DNA of 53,120 bases from Lyngbya sp. HA4199-MV5 (lineage in GTDB: Bacteria > Cyanobacteriota > Cyanobacteriia > Leptolyngbyales > Leptolyngbyaceae): the NCBI GenBank assembly GCA_019359375.1, contig JAHHHL010000046.1, forward strand, positions 1-53,120, in the 5' to 3' direction. The notes below the pieces were generated by a model. The model did not search any database. It was given only the letters and a program-made list of their open reading frames with translations, and was not told where the DNA came from. The position numbers and the translations under genes were made by a program. Positions 36,527 through 45,910 of the stretch are shown piece by piece; within the stretch, counting starts at the first letter, position 1; every line of letters begins with the position of its first letter.

Positions 36527-36663
36527 TAGGGCGCGTCATCAATTGGCTTTAAAACCTTGCGGTATCAGCATTGTCGCGCCCGTTCCAACACATGAGGCTA
36601 GGGGCTGGAACCCTTGCTGCAAGCAATCAAGAAATGTGTAGTAATCATTGATGACAGCCCCTA
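36527..36663. mobile_element. MITE, TAGGGCGTGTCATCAAT ends (copy 1)
   Basis: A 137-base element with imperfect 17-base terminal inverted repeats (TAGGGGCTGTCATCAAT and TAGGGCGCGTCATCAAT). Its complement is strongly similar along its whole length to 52630-52758, for example the shared segments GCTTGCAGCA, CCCCTAGCCT and GCAAGGTTT. Ends in TA on both sides, consistent with a TA target as used by IS630-type transposases (inference). It lies 130 bases from tRNA-Leu. Confidence 0.8.
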
Positions 36664-36793
36664 GAGCAGACCACCGAAGGAAATATCCCTGAATTTGCTC
36701 GTAGGGTAGGACTACTTAAAAGCGCTGTCAGCCAATGGTGCTCCAGCAAAGCTCTGCCACAACTCTCAGTATTGTTGAAGATTGGTCGAGTTA

Positions 36794-36875
36794 TGCGGAT
36801 GAAAGGACTTGAACCTTCACTTCTTACGAAACTAGAACCTAAATCTAGCGCGTCTACCAATTCCGCCACATCCGC
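36794..36875 (-). tRNA. tRNA-Leu(UAG)
   Basis: An 82-base cloverleaf with acceptor GCGGATG/CATCCGC, D arm TGGCGGAATTGGTAGACGC, anticodon stem CTAGA/TCTAG with loop TTTAGGT (anticodon UAG, reading CUN codons), a long variable arm typical of class II tRNA-Leu (CGTAAGAAGTG region) and a T arm GGTTCAAGTCC. The CCA end is not encoded. Discriminator A at 36794. Confidence 0.95.
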
Positions 36876-38483
<1,608 letters not shown>

Positions 38484-38490
38484 TGGCTGA

Positions 38491-38649
38491 CTTACAGCAA
38501 TGCTCAGATGGGTAAGCCACAGTGCGTGCGCGTAGCGAGTGCTTTGCACTCACATCTTGCTCGCGTGCGTGAGCGAGACGCTCACACTCTTTGATGTGGC
38601 TTATGCAAACGAAAACGGCTGTAAGTAGGGTGGGCACTGCCCACTCTAC
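38491..38649. repeat. Composite palindromic element
   Basis: Outer arms CTTACAGC (38491-38498) and complement (38618-38625), inner arms TAAGCCACA (38513-38521) and complement (38595-38603). Directly attached is a second palindrome, GTAGGGTGGGCA (38625-38636) with TGCCCACTCTAC (38638-38649). Non-coding, between the convergent ahcY and FHA genes. Confidence 0.65.
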
Positions 38650-38720
38650 AAATTACTGCTCTTGCTTTCTCCGCTCCCTCCTAACAGCCAACAACTAACA
38701 ACAAACTCCTGATCTACCCA

Positions 38721-39383
38721 CTACTGCCGCGTCTTAAACAGCACTTCAGGATCTTCAAGCTCGGCATAGTCAATAAAGGTCGCAGAACGCGGTTCCGTGG
38801 TGTTGAAGCGAGCAAGCACTTCAGGATGAATCGGATCGAGGGCGATCGATCGATGACTGACGTAAAAGGTAAAGTTGATACTGCCAACCCGAATGCGATC
38901 GCCATCCTTGAGAATCCGACGCTGTTGAATCCGCTCACCGTTGACAAACGAGCCGTTCATGCTGTTGAGGTCAATCAACTGAAAGCCCACAGTCTGCATG
39001 TACAAAATTACGGCATGACGACGAGACATGGCTCGGTCTTTCAACGGAATCGCGGCTTCTCGATTGCGCCCGATCGTCCAAACCATCTGGGGTTGAGCCA
39101 GCGTTTGTGATTCGTCTGGCAAGTTGGTAATAATAAACGCCTGCTTCCCCTGCACGACACCCTGAATATATTTCAGCGGTTCGCTAGCTGTTTCAACCGC
39201 TTCGGCTTCTGGTTTGCCAGCAGGCAGATCCATCATGAACGTGGCGGCTTTAGCCAGGAATGCCTCATCCCCATCGGCGAAGGGATCAAACGGTTCCGAT
39301 GGCGCTACCAAGGGGATGTCCATTAAAGGCTGCGAGGCTGCTGACTGCCGTTGATTATCAAAGGAGCTGAGGTTCGAGTTCAT
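38721..39383 (-). CDS. FHA-domain protein
   Basis: A 220-aa protein with a forkhead-associated domain (about 107-185) that binds phosphothreonine peptides: VWTIGRN, the SRRHAVI strand with R and H, the NGSFVNG loop (N at about residue 146) and LKDGDRIRVGSINFTFYV. The N-terminal third is Pro/Ala/Glu-rich and probably flexible, without a membrane segment. A kinase gene with WD40 repeats lies 8 kb away and could be a partner, but nothing links them beyond distance. ATG 39383 has a purine-rich sequence upstream. Likely role: adapter in Ser/Thr phosphorylation signalling. Confidence 0.85.
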   Translation of the reverse strand: MNSNLSSFDNQRQSAASQPLMDIPLVAPSEPFDPFADGDEAFLAKAATFMMDLPAGKPEAEAVETASEPLKYIQGVVQGKQAFIITNLPDESQTLAQPQMVWTIGRNREAAIPLKDRAMSRRHAVILYMQTVGFQLIDLNSMNGSFVNGERIQQRRILKDGDRIRVGSINFTFYVSHRSIALDPIHPEVLARFNTTEPRSATFIDYAELEDPEVLFKTRQ

Positions 39384-39500
39384 TCGCGCTTCTAACCAAT
39401 GGGTGTGTGACGACTTCGGTTTAGATTAGAGTGCCCTGGCAGCCATCTTAGGCTAACGGCAACTGGCACCGCAGTGGACAGAAGCTCAACTGTCACGAGT

Positions 39501-39545
39501 GGCAGAAAGGCAGAGGGCAAGGAAGTTTTTAGTTTTTGGGTGACT
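39501..39545. repeat. Short tandem repeats
   Basis: GGCAGAA/GGCAGAG units and a GTTTTTAG unit directly upstream of the last codons of the FAD-oxidoreductase gene. Confidence 0.6.
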
Positions 39546-39550
39546 ACTAA

Positions 39551-41602
39551 CTACCAACGCCACCTCAGCCCCTGCTCAGCCAAATAGCGCTGCAAGGCTG
39601 GCATGTACCGCTTGGGAATAGCGGCTGGCGTTAGCTTCGGTGGAGCTTGCGTTGTTAACCATCCGGCAGTTGCGCCTGCTGCCGCGCCAATGCTCCACTC
39701 GCTGTAATGTATTCGGGTCACAGCATCGGCGATATGGGTGACTGCCAAACTCTTCCCACCGATCAGGAGATTATCCACGCCCTGCGGGATGAGGCTTTCT
39801 AAGGGAATTTGCAGGGGACGGACATTGGACTCATGCACTGGGGCACTGGTGGCTTCATCGGAGGCTTGCCAGTTGCGGTAACGGCAGCCGTGCAGGTCGA
39901 TCGCGTAGTGGGTGACCGCGATCGCGGTACGGCTAAAGTCACGCCCACCAGAAAGATCTTGACGCAAATCCTGTTCGCGGATCATAAACTCTCGTTGCCC
40001 ATAGGCGCTGCGACCGACAATGCGTCGCCCTTCACGAATGTAGGGCACCATGCTTAACCCGGTCGCCGTTCCCAGCGGTGACTGAGAGCCTGCCATCAAC
40101 ATGAGGGGAAATGTGGGCTTGGACTGTGTTTTCATCAACCATTCGGCAAAGACGAGCGCACGTTCCTGGGCGCTTCTCAGCGCGATCGTCGCCAAGCCTC
40201 CTTTCCAGTTTTGGCGCTGTCCTGTCGCGTCAATCTGTGGCTCATTCAGCAAGAGGGGTGGATTCATCCACGTCCAGTCATTGCCGCGATTCCAGTTCAC
40301 GATCGTCATGTCTCCCAGGCGAGAGGTGCCGTAAAAGGGATCGTTGCGAGTCGTACTGACGATGCGGCGGTAGTTGAAGAAATTACGCGCTCCGCGAAAC
40401 ATGGGATGAGGCTTGAGCGAAAATTCTCGCTGATGCTCTTGCCGTGAGTAGTCAGTCTGCAAGCGTGCTAGAGCCTTTACACTCGCTCCCTTGTCATCAT
40501 GCAGCGCCAGAACGAAGGGGTAAGTAAACGCCTGAAGGCAATCTGGGTTGGCATTGACGGGCGCATTCGGCTCGCCTGTTGCTGCTTTTGCTTCGGTGCC
40601 CAGATGATGGGGAATGTCTGCCCAACCCACCAGTTCTCCTGTATCGGTGGCATCAATAACCAGCAATGGTTTACCAGGACGGGCATGAAGGCGCAGCGCT
40701 TGCTTCGTAAACACATCATCGGCTTGCCAGGAATACCAGCGCCCTAATTCTCTCGAAAACCAGCCTTCAGGCACGTAGTTCGATCGACGCGGCTGGCGAC
40801 GTACCGCATGAATCGCTGTGATCACGTTGCCTGTCGCGTCAAATTCAGCGCCTTTAAAGGCAATGCTGGTGCCCCAGCGACTACCCGGTGCCTTTGCGGA
40901 TGCGGCTTTGAGTAATTTCTGAGCAGCAGCAGCACCTGCCTGTGGTGAAAAGCAGAGCCGCCCGACCCAGCAGCTATTGAGGCTTTCAACCCGTGGATTC
41001 TTCCTCACAGGTACCCAGGCGGGCAATTTCACGGTTTGCTGCTGGATTAAGGTCTTGAAGCGAGACCAGCTTGGAGAAAAAGCACCGCTTTGCCATGCCA
41101 GAAGCGATTCGTCGATCGCCGACACCCCTTGAGCGCTAACTTGACCACCCAACCAGGGCGTTAACTCAATCAGGCAGGTAACGGCTCCCGCTTGCATGGC
41201 ATGAGCCGCTGCTGCAACGCCACCGAGCGATCCCCCCACCACCACGACTTCACATTGCCAGTCTTCCTGCGCGTCTGGGAGGGGTGAGAGCTGCGGACGA
41301 CCATTTTCCAGGAGCGGGAGCAGGACAGGTTGCTCGATGGGCTGCTGTATCAATGCCGTATCGGGCACAGGCGTGTTGACCGCGATCGACTCCCGTTGCT
41401 GCCCAGCCTCTAAAAACAGCAGCCCCGTAGAGAGGATGAATCCCAGAGCAAAGCTGATCGTTGTCAGTGGAAGCAACCGTGACCAGAGCCGCGCCGATAG
41501 TCTCCCGACCCAAAAAGGTTTGCCCCAAGGGGGATTATGCTTAAGGCGCGATCGCTGCAACGCAAACCGCTTTCGAGAAACCGACAATCGTTTCACAGTC
41601 AA
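39551..41602 (-). CDS. FAD-dependent oxidoreductase, membrane-anchored
   Basis: A 683-aa flavoprotein of the FAD-dependent oxidoreductase (FAD_oxidored) family. One membrane helix near 40-65 (LLPLTTISFALGFILSTGLLF) is followed by the Rossmann dinucleotide-binding motif VVVVGGSLGGVAAAAHAMQAG and the LIELTPWLGGQVSAQGVSAID segment that marks this family, and a C-terminal FAD contact around PLESLIPQGVDNLLIGGKSLAVTHIADAV (in pieces). The substrate is unknown; relatives act on carbohydrates or polysaccharides. Start: TTG 41602 or GTG 41596 are both possible, as no strong ribosome site is visible. The preceding FHA gene lies downstream on the same strand, 165 bases away. Confidence 0.8.
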   Translation of the reverse strand: MTVKRLSVSRKRFALQRSRLKHNPPWGKPFWVGRLSARLWSRLLPLTTISFALGFILSTGLLFLEAGQQRESIAVNTPVPDTALIQQPIEQPVLLPLLENGRPQLSPLPDAQEDWQCEVVVVGGSLGGVAAAAHAMQAGAVTCLIELTPWLGGQVSAQGVSAIDESLLAWQSGAFSPSWSRFKTLIQQQTVKLPAWVPVRKNPRVESLNSCWVGRLCFSPQAGAAAAQKLLKAASAKAPGSRWGTSIAFKGAEFDATGNVITAIHAVRRQPRRSNYVPEGWFSRELGRWYSWQADDVFTKQALRLHARPGKPLLVIDATDTGELVGWADIPHHLGTEAKAATGEPNAPVNANPDCLQAFTYPFVLALHDDKGASVKALARLQTDYSRQEHQREFSLKPHPMFRGARNFFNYRRIVSTTRNDPFYGTSRLGDMTIVNWNRGNDWTWMNPPLLLNEPQIDATGQRQNWKGGLATIALRSAQERALVFAEWLMKTQSKPTFPLMLMAGSQSPLGTATGLSMVPYIREGRRIVGRSAYGQREFMIREQDLRQDLSGGRDFSRTAIAVTHYAIDLHGCRYRNWQASDEATSAPVHESNVRPLQIPLESLIPQGVDNLLIGGKSLAVTHIADAVTRIHYSEWSIGAAAGATAGWLTTQAPPKLTPAAIPKRYMPALQRYLAEQGLRWRW

Positions 41603-41719
41603 CCCATCACGACCACTGGGACAGGTTTTAACACACTAATCGCCAACTGCTCAAAAAAAGGCTTAAACCAGTTCATGTGCTCTGCCTGTGCTCCAAAAAG
41701 CTGTGCTCCCAAAAACGCC

Positions 41720-42163
41720 TCAACTTGGGCTTGACTTAAAGTTGCCTAAAATCGCATCAAGCACTTTCTTGGCATCTTCTGCTTTGGTTTTCGTCTCGTA
41801 GTATTGATTTACTGCCAAAGCAAACTTGTTCAGGGTTTTAAAGCCCGTTTTGAGTTCTTCCAGGTCTTCTGGGGAGATCGGTTCTTCAAGCTTAAACAGC
41901 GACTCAATTTTCCGAAGGACGACAAGGGATTGATCCTTAGACTCCTGGGTTTTTAATTTCAAGGTCGCCAGGGTAGATAGTACTTGAATCGCCTGCGTGA
42001 TCTCTTCCTCAGCCGTCTGAGTTGGCTTTGATGCTGAGATCGTCGGCACGGGTTCGGCACGGGTTGGTGTGGGTTCATCTACAGCACGATCGCGTAGCGT
42101 GACGCTAGCGGCGGCTGGCGCTGTCACTTCAACGGCTGTCGTCCCATTTTTGGGGGTTGTCAT
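41720..42163 (-). CDS. Small hypothetical helical protein
   Basis: A 147-aa protein from ATG 42163. It has a Pro/Thr/Ala-rich N-terminal 50 residues, then a helical C-terminal region (60-147) rich in Lys/Glu/Leu with coiled-coil potential (ITQAIQVLSTLATLKLKTQE and LKTGFKTLNKFALAVNQYYETK). No signal peptide, cysteine or known motif. It has normal base composition. Separated from the convergent GHL10 gene by 100 bases and from the FAD gene by 118. I do not recognise a family. Confidence 0.55.
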   Translation of the reverse strand: MTTPKNGTTAVEVTAPAAASVTLRDRAVDEPTPTRAEPVPTISASKPTQTAEEEITQAIQVLSTLATLKLKTQESKDQSLVVLRKIESLFKLEEPISPEDLEELKTGFKTLNKFALAVNQYYETKTKAEDAKKVLDAILGNFKSSPS

Positions 42164-42262
42164 AATGGTGGTTCCTGCTGAAGCGTTTAAGAAGAGCAAG
42201 CAAGTTTTAGTATACGTCCTGGCATGGCGAATGGAACGTCTAAATAAAACACATGTACTATT

Positions 42263-43603
42263 TTAGTTGGGCGGCACCCAACCTTGCATGACATTCGGTC
42301 GCGTTGCAGGTAGAGAAAACAAGGTTTGGAGCATAGATTGGCGATCGGCTTTGGGTTCAGCCGCTAACTGCCAAAGGGTTTCGTAAAAGAAGAACGAGAC
42401 CCCTGTAAACTGTTGCTGGCGCACTGCCTGTACTTGCTCTCGGATTTGCCGCATGGGCACAGAACGCTTTTTTAGCCCAGTCAAGATGCCGATCGCGGTG
42501 GGAATGTGCTGCCGCGCCGCCTGAATTTCCGGTGTTTTGAGCTGTGCCGTGAAGGCGTTCAGATCATTGCCGTAAACCTGAAGCACCAGTTCTTCAATCA
42601 AGCCCTGCTGTTGCCAGGTACGCCAATCTTGCAAGGAATGGTTGTAAGAAAAATCGTAGTTATTGGGTGATAGCGTAAGCAGCACGTTATTTTTCCGCGC
42701 TTTGATGGCTCGAAAAAGCTGCGTGGTGAAACGCGTAATCTTATCGGCTCGCCAGCGTACCCAGGCAGGATCTTTGGGATTGGTCGGTGGCGCTTTACCC
42801 TGATGCTCACGCTTGTAAAGCTGCACGGTGTAGTCATCGTAGCCAAACTGGTAGGGCAACCCAAAATGGTCATCGAGCTGAATGCCGTCAATGTCGTACC
42901 TGGTGACCAGTTCCAGAATGAGGGACTGCATAAACTGCTGCACTTCCGGCTTAAAGGGGTTAAGCCACACGCGGGGATAGATGCCCTCCTGCCAAACCTG
43001 CGTCCCATCTTGCTGCTGCGTCAACCAATCGGGATGGCGGATTGCCAATGCTGAATCTTCGGGTGCCATAAAGCCAAACTCAAACCAGGGCAGGACTGCT
43101 ATGCCCTTTTGACGCGCCTGCTGTACCAGTTCTGCTAACGCATCGCGTCCCTCCAGCCCGATCGGGCGTGGGTCAACCGCTGCCCCCACTGCCTGCTTTG
43201 CCACAGCGCTGGGATAGGTCGTATAACCCCAATTCCAAACCGCAGGATAAAGCGTGTTGAAATTGAGTCGCGCAAGTTGCTGCACTGCATCTTTCAGCAC
43301 CGTTGGCTTAAATAAAACAGAACTATCCACATTGGTGAGCCAAACACCACGAATTTCCTGGCGAGGGGCGATCGCTTGTGGAGATCTAGGCTGCGCGGTT
43401 GTTGGAATGGTCGCACCGACTAGCACCGTCAAACTCCCCACTATCAGCACCAGTCCTAAGCTTCGTTGGAACTGCTTTATGCGAGCATATTGGAACTGCT
43501 TTATGCAGGCATATTGGAGCTGCTTTATGCAAGCACAAATGCTGTTTAGCAGAGTTTGCTTGGCATAACAAATCGATCGTCTTAATTGTTTGAATACAGG
43601 CAT
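42263..43603 (-). CDS. GHL10 (DUF187-like) putative glycoside hydrolase
   Basis: An exported protein of 446 aa. A signal anchor (SLGLVLIVGSLTVLVGAT) is followed by a TIM-barrel fold of the glycoside-hydrolase-like GHL10 family: EIRGVWLTNVDSSVLF, LNFNTLYPAVWNWGYTTYPS, IAVLPWFEFGFM, YDIDGIQLDDHFGLP, and LLTLSPNN. Acidic residues in EFGF and DDH (active-site candidates) are intact. Family members act on bacterial wall or exopolysaccharide glycans. The N-terminal 40 residues before the anchor contain three copies of a (A)CIKQFQY unit made by a 24-bp DNA repeat. ATG 43603 or TTG 43615 possible. Confidence 0.85.
   Translation of the reverse strand: MPVFKQLRRSICYAKQTLLNSICACIKQLQYACIKQFQYARIKQFQRSLGLVLIVGSLTVLVGATIPTTAQPRSPQAIAPRQEIRGVWLTNVDSSVLFKPTVLKDAVQQLARLNFNTLYPAVWNWGYTTYPSAVAKQAVGAAVDPRPIGLEGRDALAELVQQARQKGIAVLPWFEFGFMAPEDSALAIRHPDWLTQQQDGTQVWQEGIYPRVWLNPFKPEVQQFMQSLILELVTRYDIDGIQLDDHFGLPYQFGYDDYTVQLYKREHQGKAPPTNPKDPAWVRWRADKITRFTTQLFRAIKARKNNVLLTLSPNNYDFSYNHSLQDWRTWQQQGLIEELVLQVYGNDLNAFTAQLKTPEIQAARQHIPTAIGILTGLKKRSVPMRQIREQVQAVRQQQFTGVSFFFYETLWQLAAEPKADRQSMLQTLFSLPATRPNVMQGWVPPN
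43466..43537. repeat. Three 24-bp tandem repeats in GHL10 gene
   Basis: Three units of TTGGAACTGCTTTATGCNAGCATA (43466-43489, 43490-43513, 43514-43537), the last one with three changes. In the gene's frame they encode repeats of about CIKQFQYA just before the signal anchor. The DNA is otherwise single-copy here. Confidence 0.8.
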
Positions 43604-43615
43604 ATTTTTGATCAA

Positions 43616-44185
43616 GTGTACAATTAACTTCCGATGATTAACTTCCGATGATGGTGTTATTTGAGTGCCTTGAGCACTAGACGATCCTCACTTAAGGAAA
43701 CCTTTACTTTTGTAAACACTTTAGCAGGTACTTTCTCACGCTAAGCTAGCATCCCACTCACCCTTTCGGATCATACAGTGCCCTCCGCCAGACTCAAGCT
43801 GTGTGCGCGATCGTGGCGTGTTGTGCAAACGAGCTAATCACTTTTGGGATGCCCTTCCTGGAAGCCATTTTAACTAGCTGTTTCCGCCATTTTGCTCAAT
43901 TAATGCCTCGCGTCAAGGTCAATCGCAATTGCAAGCCATTTGCTGGGCAGACTAATTACAGAAGCCTGAGCGGTAGAAGTAAAAGCGTCAACTCGCAACG
44001 TCAGCTTGCAACCTGGCTCACGACCAAAACTCAACGTTCTTTGCTCAGAAATGCTTCACCTCGGTCTACGTTGCTCGTCGCTGAGCCACAAGCTCAGTCA
44101 CTCAAAACTAGCCATCTGTTACCCGTTGAAAGCAGCTTCACTTCTGCGTTCAATAGTCTACTTTACAAATTTTTGAGGTACTTTT
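43616..44185. other. Divergent gap, 570 bases, before GTPase operon
   Basis: Between the GHL10 gene and the V4R-like gene. A 14-base direct repeat (ATTAACTTCCGATG at 43623-43636 and 43637-43650) is the only structure seen. An open frame of 138 codons from 43801 overlaps the V4R-like start and has no protein-like composition; I do not accept it. The region should hold the operon's promoter and a leader of several hundred bases. Confidence 0.5.
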
Positions 44186-44677
44186 ATGTCTACTATTACA
44201 ATTCCCGCTCTCAATGAATTGCGTACTGAGCTAGGTGATTTTAGCAGCATTATTTGTTTCAGAGCTTTAGTGGTTGGCACTGAAGAGGCGTTAGGGGAAA
44301 AAGCGGCAGCGATCGCCCTGATTGCGGCGGGACGTAGCCGGGGTAAGCAAGTTGCAGAACAGCTTGGGTTGACCGGAAAAGGGCTTGATTCTGATCAAAC
44401 CGTTCCTCTCCTACAAAAAGCATTGGGCAAAGACGGTACTCGGCTCTGCATCGTAGAAAAGATTGCTCAAGACGGAGAATCGATCAAAGTTTACTGCCGG
44501 GAAACGATCTGTTCTGCTGGTGAACCTCAAGGCTCTCCTCGCAAGCTGTCCTTTACGCTGGGAGCCATTCAGGGCGTGATGGAACAAGTCACCGGAAAGC
44601 GGTTGCGAGGCAAACAAATAGAATCTGTTTTGCGCGGCAGTGCTTACGATGTGATCGAGTTTGAAACACTAGGCTAG
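44186..44677 (+). CDS. V4R-like small protein, first gene of GTPase operon
   Basis: A 163-aa soluble protein. The C-terminal half (about 105-160: RETICSAGEPQG, LGAIQGVMEQVTGKRLRGK, LRGSAYDVIEF) resembles the 4-vinyl-reductase (V4R)/hydrocarbon-binding fold, with the typical C-x(n)-G and small-ligand pocket pattern; this is an inference from motif likeness, not certain. The N-terminal half (ELGDFSSIICFRALVVGTEEALGEKAAAIALIAAGRSRG) looks like a helical lead-in. ATG 44186 begins a module with a Roadblock protein, a GTPase and a DUF4388 protein, suggesting a sensor or adapter role. A MITE sits at its stop codon and separates it from the next gene by 199 bases. Confidence 0.55.
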   Translation: MSTITIPALNELRTELGDFSSIICFRALVVGTEEALGEKAAAIALIAAGRSRGKQVAEQLGLTGKGLDSDQTVPLLQKALGKDGTRLCIVEKIAQDGESIKVYCRETICSAGEPQGSPRKLSFTLGAIQGVMEQVTGKRLRGKQIESVLRGSAYDVIEFETLG

Positions 44678-44821
44678 GCAGTGTTTTAAAACCCTTTGGG
44701 TCGGTTCCTTGCCTCTTGGTGATCCCCCTAAATCCCCCTTCAAAAGGGGGACTTTGAACAATCTAGCTCCCTCCTTTTTAAGGAGGGTTGGGGAGGATCG
44801 AGGGTTTTAAAACACGCCCTA
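44675..44821. mobile_element. MITE, TAGGGCGTGTTTTAAAACCC ends
   Basis: A 147-base element with 20-base terminal inverted repeats (TAGGCAGTGTTTTAAAACCC, and the complement at 44802-44821) and an inner stem between CCCCCTAAATCCCCC and complement-like GGGGAGG. Its right end, ACGCCCTA, equals that of the element at 52630-52758. The left end begins at the TAG stop codon of the preceding gene: the stop is part of the element. If the target was TA, the stop would be restored on either side. It lies between genes 1 and 2 of the operon. Confidence 0.75.
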
Positions 44822-44876
44822 GCCTTTGGTTCGCCGTACTTATTGATTAACCTACACTTTATAGGAGCATTTCCCT

Positions 44877-45248
44877 GTGGCAATTAACACTGAAAAACTT
44901 GGCATTGTTCTGCAAAATTTTGTGACTGCAACCAGTGATGTTCAAGGAGCCGCACTGGTTACACCTGATGGCTTACCTCTAGCGGCAACCTTACCGGGTT
45001 CAATGGATGAAGAACGCGTTTCTGCGATGTCCGCTGCAATGCTTTCTCTGGGTGAACGCATTGGGCAGGAACTGGCGCGCGGTAGCGTCGATCGCATCTA
45101 CGTTGAAGGCGATAAGGGCTTAGGTATTCTGACCAGTTGTGGAGAGGATGCTGTTTTGCTGGTGTTGGCTGACCACAAAGCAAAACAAGGCATTCTAATG
45201 CTGGAAATTAAGCGAGCGGTTGCCGAAATTAAACTGATTCTGATGTAA
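44877..45248 (+). CDS. Roadblock/LC7-domain protein (MglB-like)
   Basis: A 123-aa protein of the Roadblock/LC7 superfamily: NTEKLGIVLQNFVTATSDVQGAALVTPDGLPLAATLP, SAMSAAMLSLGERIGQELARGSVDRIYVEGDKG and VLLVLADHKAKQGILMLEIKRAVAEIKL in pieces, covering the beta-alpha-beta-beta-beta-alpha fold. In MglB this domain dimerises and acts as GTPase-activating protein for the Ras-like MglA; in Streptomyces conservons the Roadblock protein (CvnB) pairs with CvnD. Start GTG 44877 with TAGGAG upstream (44861-44866). Adjacent to a small GTPase gene, so a GAP or scaffold role is likely. Confidence 0.87.
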   Translation: MAINTEKLGIVLQNFVTATSDVQGAALVTPDGLPLAATLPGSMDEERVSAMSAAMLSLGERIGQELARGSVDRIYVEGDKGLGILTSCGEDAVLLVLADHKAKQGILMLEIKRAVAEIKLILM

Positions 45249-45275
45249 GCACCGAATGCGAAATCGATGTCAGTC

Positions 45276-45319
45276 GTAGTGCAGAGCGGTGAAACATCTC
45301 GCGGCTGACTCTGCACTAC
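45276..45319. repeat. Inverted repeat GTAGTGCAGAG
   Basis: Perfect 11-base arms (GTAGTGCAGAG at 45276-45286, complement at 45309-45319) between the Roadblock and GTPase genes. A similar element (GGTAGTGC ends) lies at 46805-46853 at the end of the operon. May shape transcript processing. Confidence 0.65.
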
Positions 45320-45339
45320 CTTTGCAAGCATTCATTGTA

Positions 45340-45897
45340 ATGACCCTGGAACAGTCTATGGAAATTATGCGGTTAGTTGTGACAGGTCCAGTTGGGGCTG
45401 GAAAGTCCACCTTTATTAGAACGGTTAGTGAAATTGAAGTGGTAGACACCGATCGCCAAGCGACTGATGACACCGCCATGCTGAAGCCAAAAACCACAGT
45501 TGCTTTTGACTTCGGTCGGTTGCAGTTCGGTCCAGAAACCGCCTTGCACCTGTATGGGACTCCTGGTCAATCTCGGTTTGACTTTATGTGGGACATTCTC
45601 ATTCAGCAAGCCCACGCCTATGTGCTACTCGTCCCTGCCCATCGTCCTGAAGAATTTCGCTACGCCCGTCGAATTGCCAATTTTATGAACCAGCGTCGGC
45701 AGGTGCCAATGATTGTTGGTATAACTCATATCGATCGCCCCAACGCTTGGCAACCAGAAAATATTGCCCTCACGTTGGGATATACTAACCCTCAAACTCG
45801 CCCTCCCTTTGTGATGGTGAACGCAACTGAACAAGCATCGGTCGCGCAAGCTATTCTCACACTGATCCAACATTCAATGCAGGCTAGTCTGGTCTAA
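45340..45897 (+). CDS. Ras-like small GTPase (MglA/CvnD-like)
   Basis: A 185-aa cytoplasmic GTPase. From ATG 45340: P loop G16-P-V-G-A-G-K-S-T24, a switch I threonine region around KPKTTVAFDFG, a G3 motif HLYGTPGQSRFDFMW and a variant G4, GITHID, in place of NKxD. The GTPGQxRF pattern is typical of the Roadblock-linked GTPases of Streptomyces conservons (CvnD) and of Rup/MglA-type prokaryotic Ras proteins. The changed G4 may alter guanine specificity. ATG 45340, 45358 or 45367 are possible; homologues often begin at the last. It lies between the Roadblock and DUF4388 genes; 13 bases separate it from the latter. Confidence 0.85.
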   Translation: MTLEQSMEIMRLVVTGPVGAGKSTFIRTVSEIEVVDTDRQATDDTAMLKPKTTVAFDFGRLQFGPETALHLYGTPGQSRFDFMWDILIQQAHAYVLLVPAHRPEEFRYARRIANFMNQRRQVPMIVGITHIDRPNAWQPENIALTLGYTNPQTRPPFVMVNATEQASVAQAILTLIQHSMQASLV

Positions 45898-45910
45898 CAG
45901 AAGGTAAGTC

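Noticed and set aside
36645-36869. Open frame beginning MAELVDALDLGSS on the minus strand
   Set aside because: It is the translated tRNA-Leu, a well-known false gene.
43801-44217. 138-codon open frame upstream of the V4R-like gene
   Set aside because: Overlaps the next gene's start, has no ribosome site and an improbable composition.
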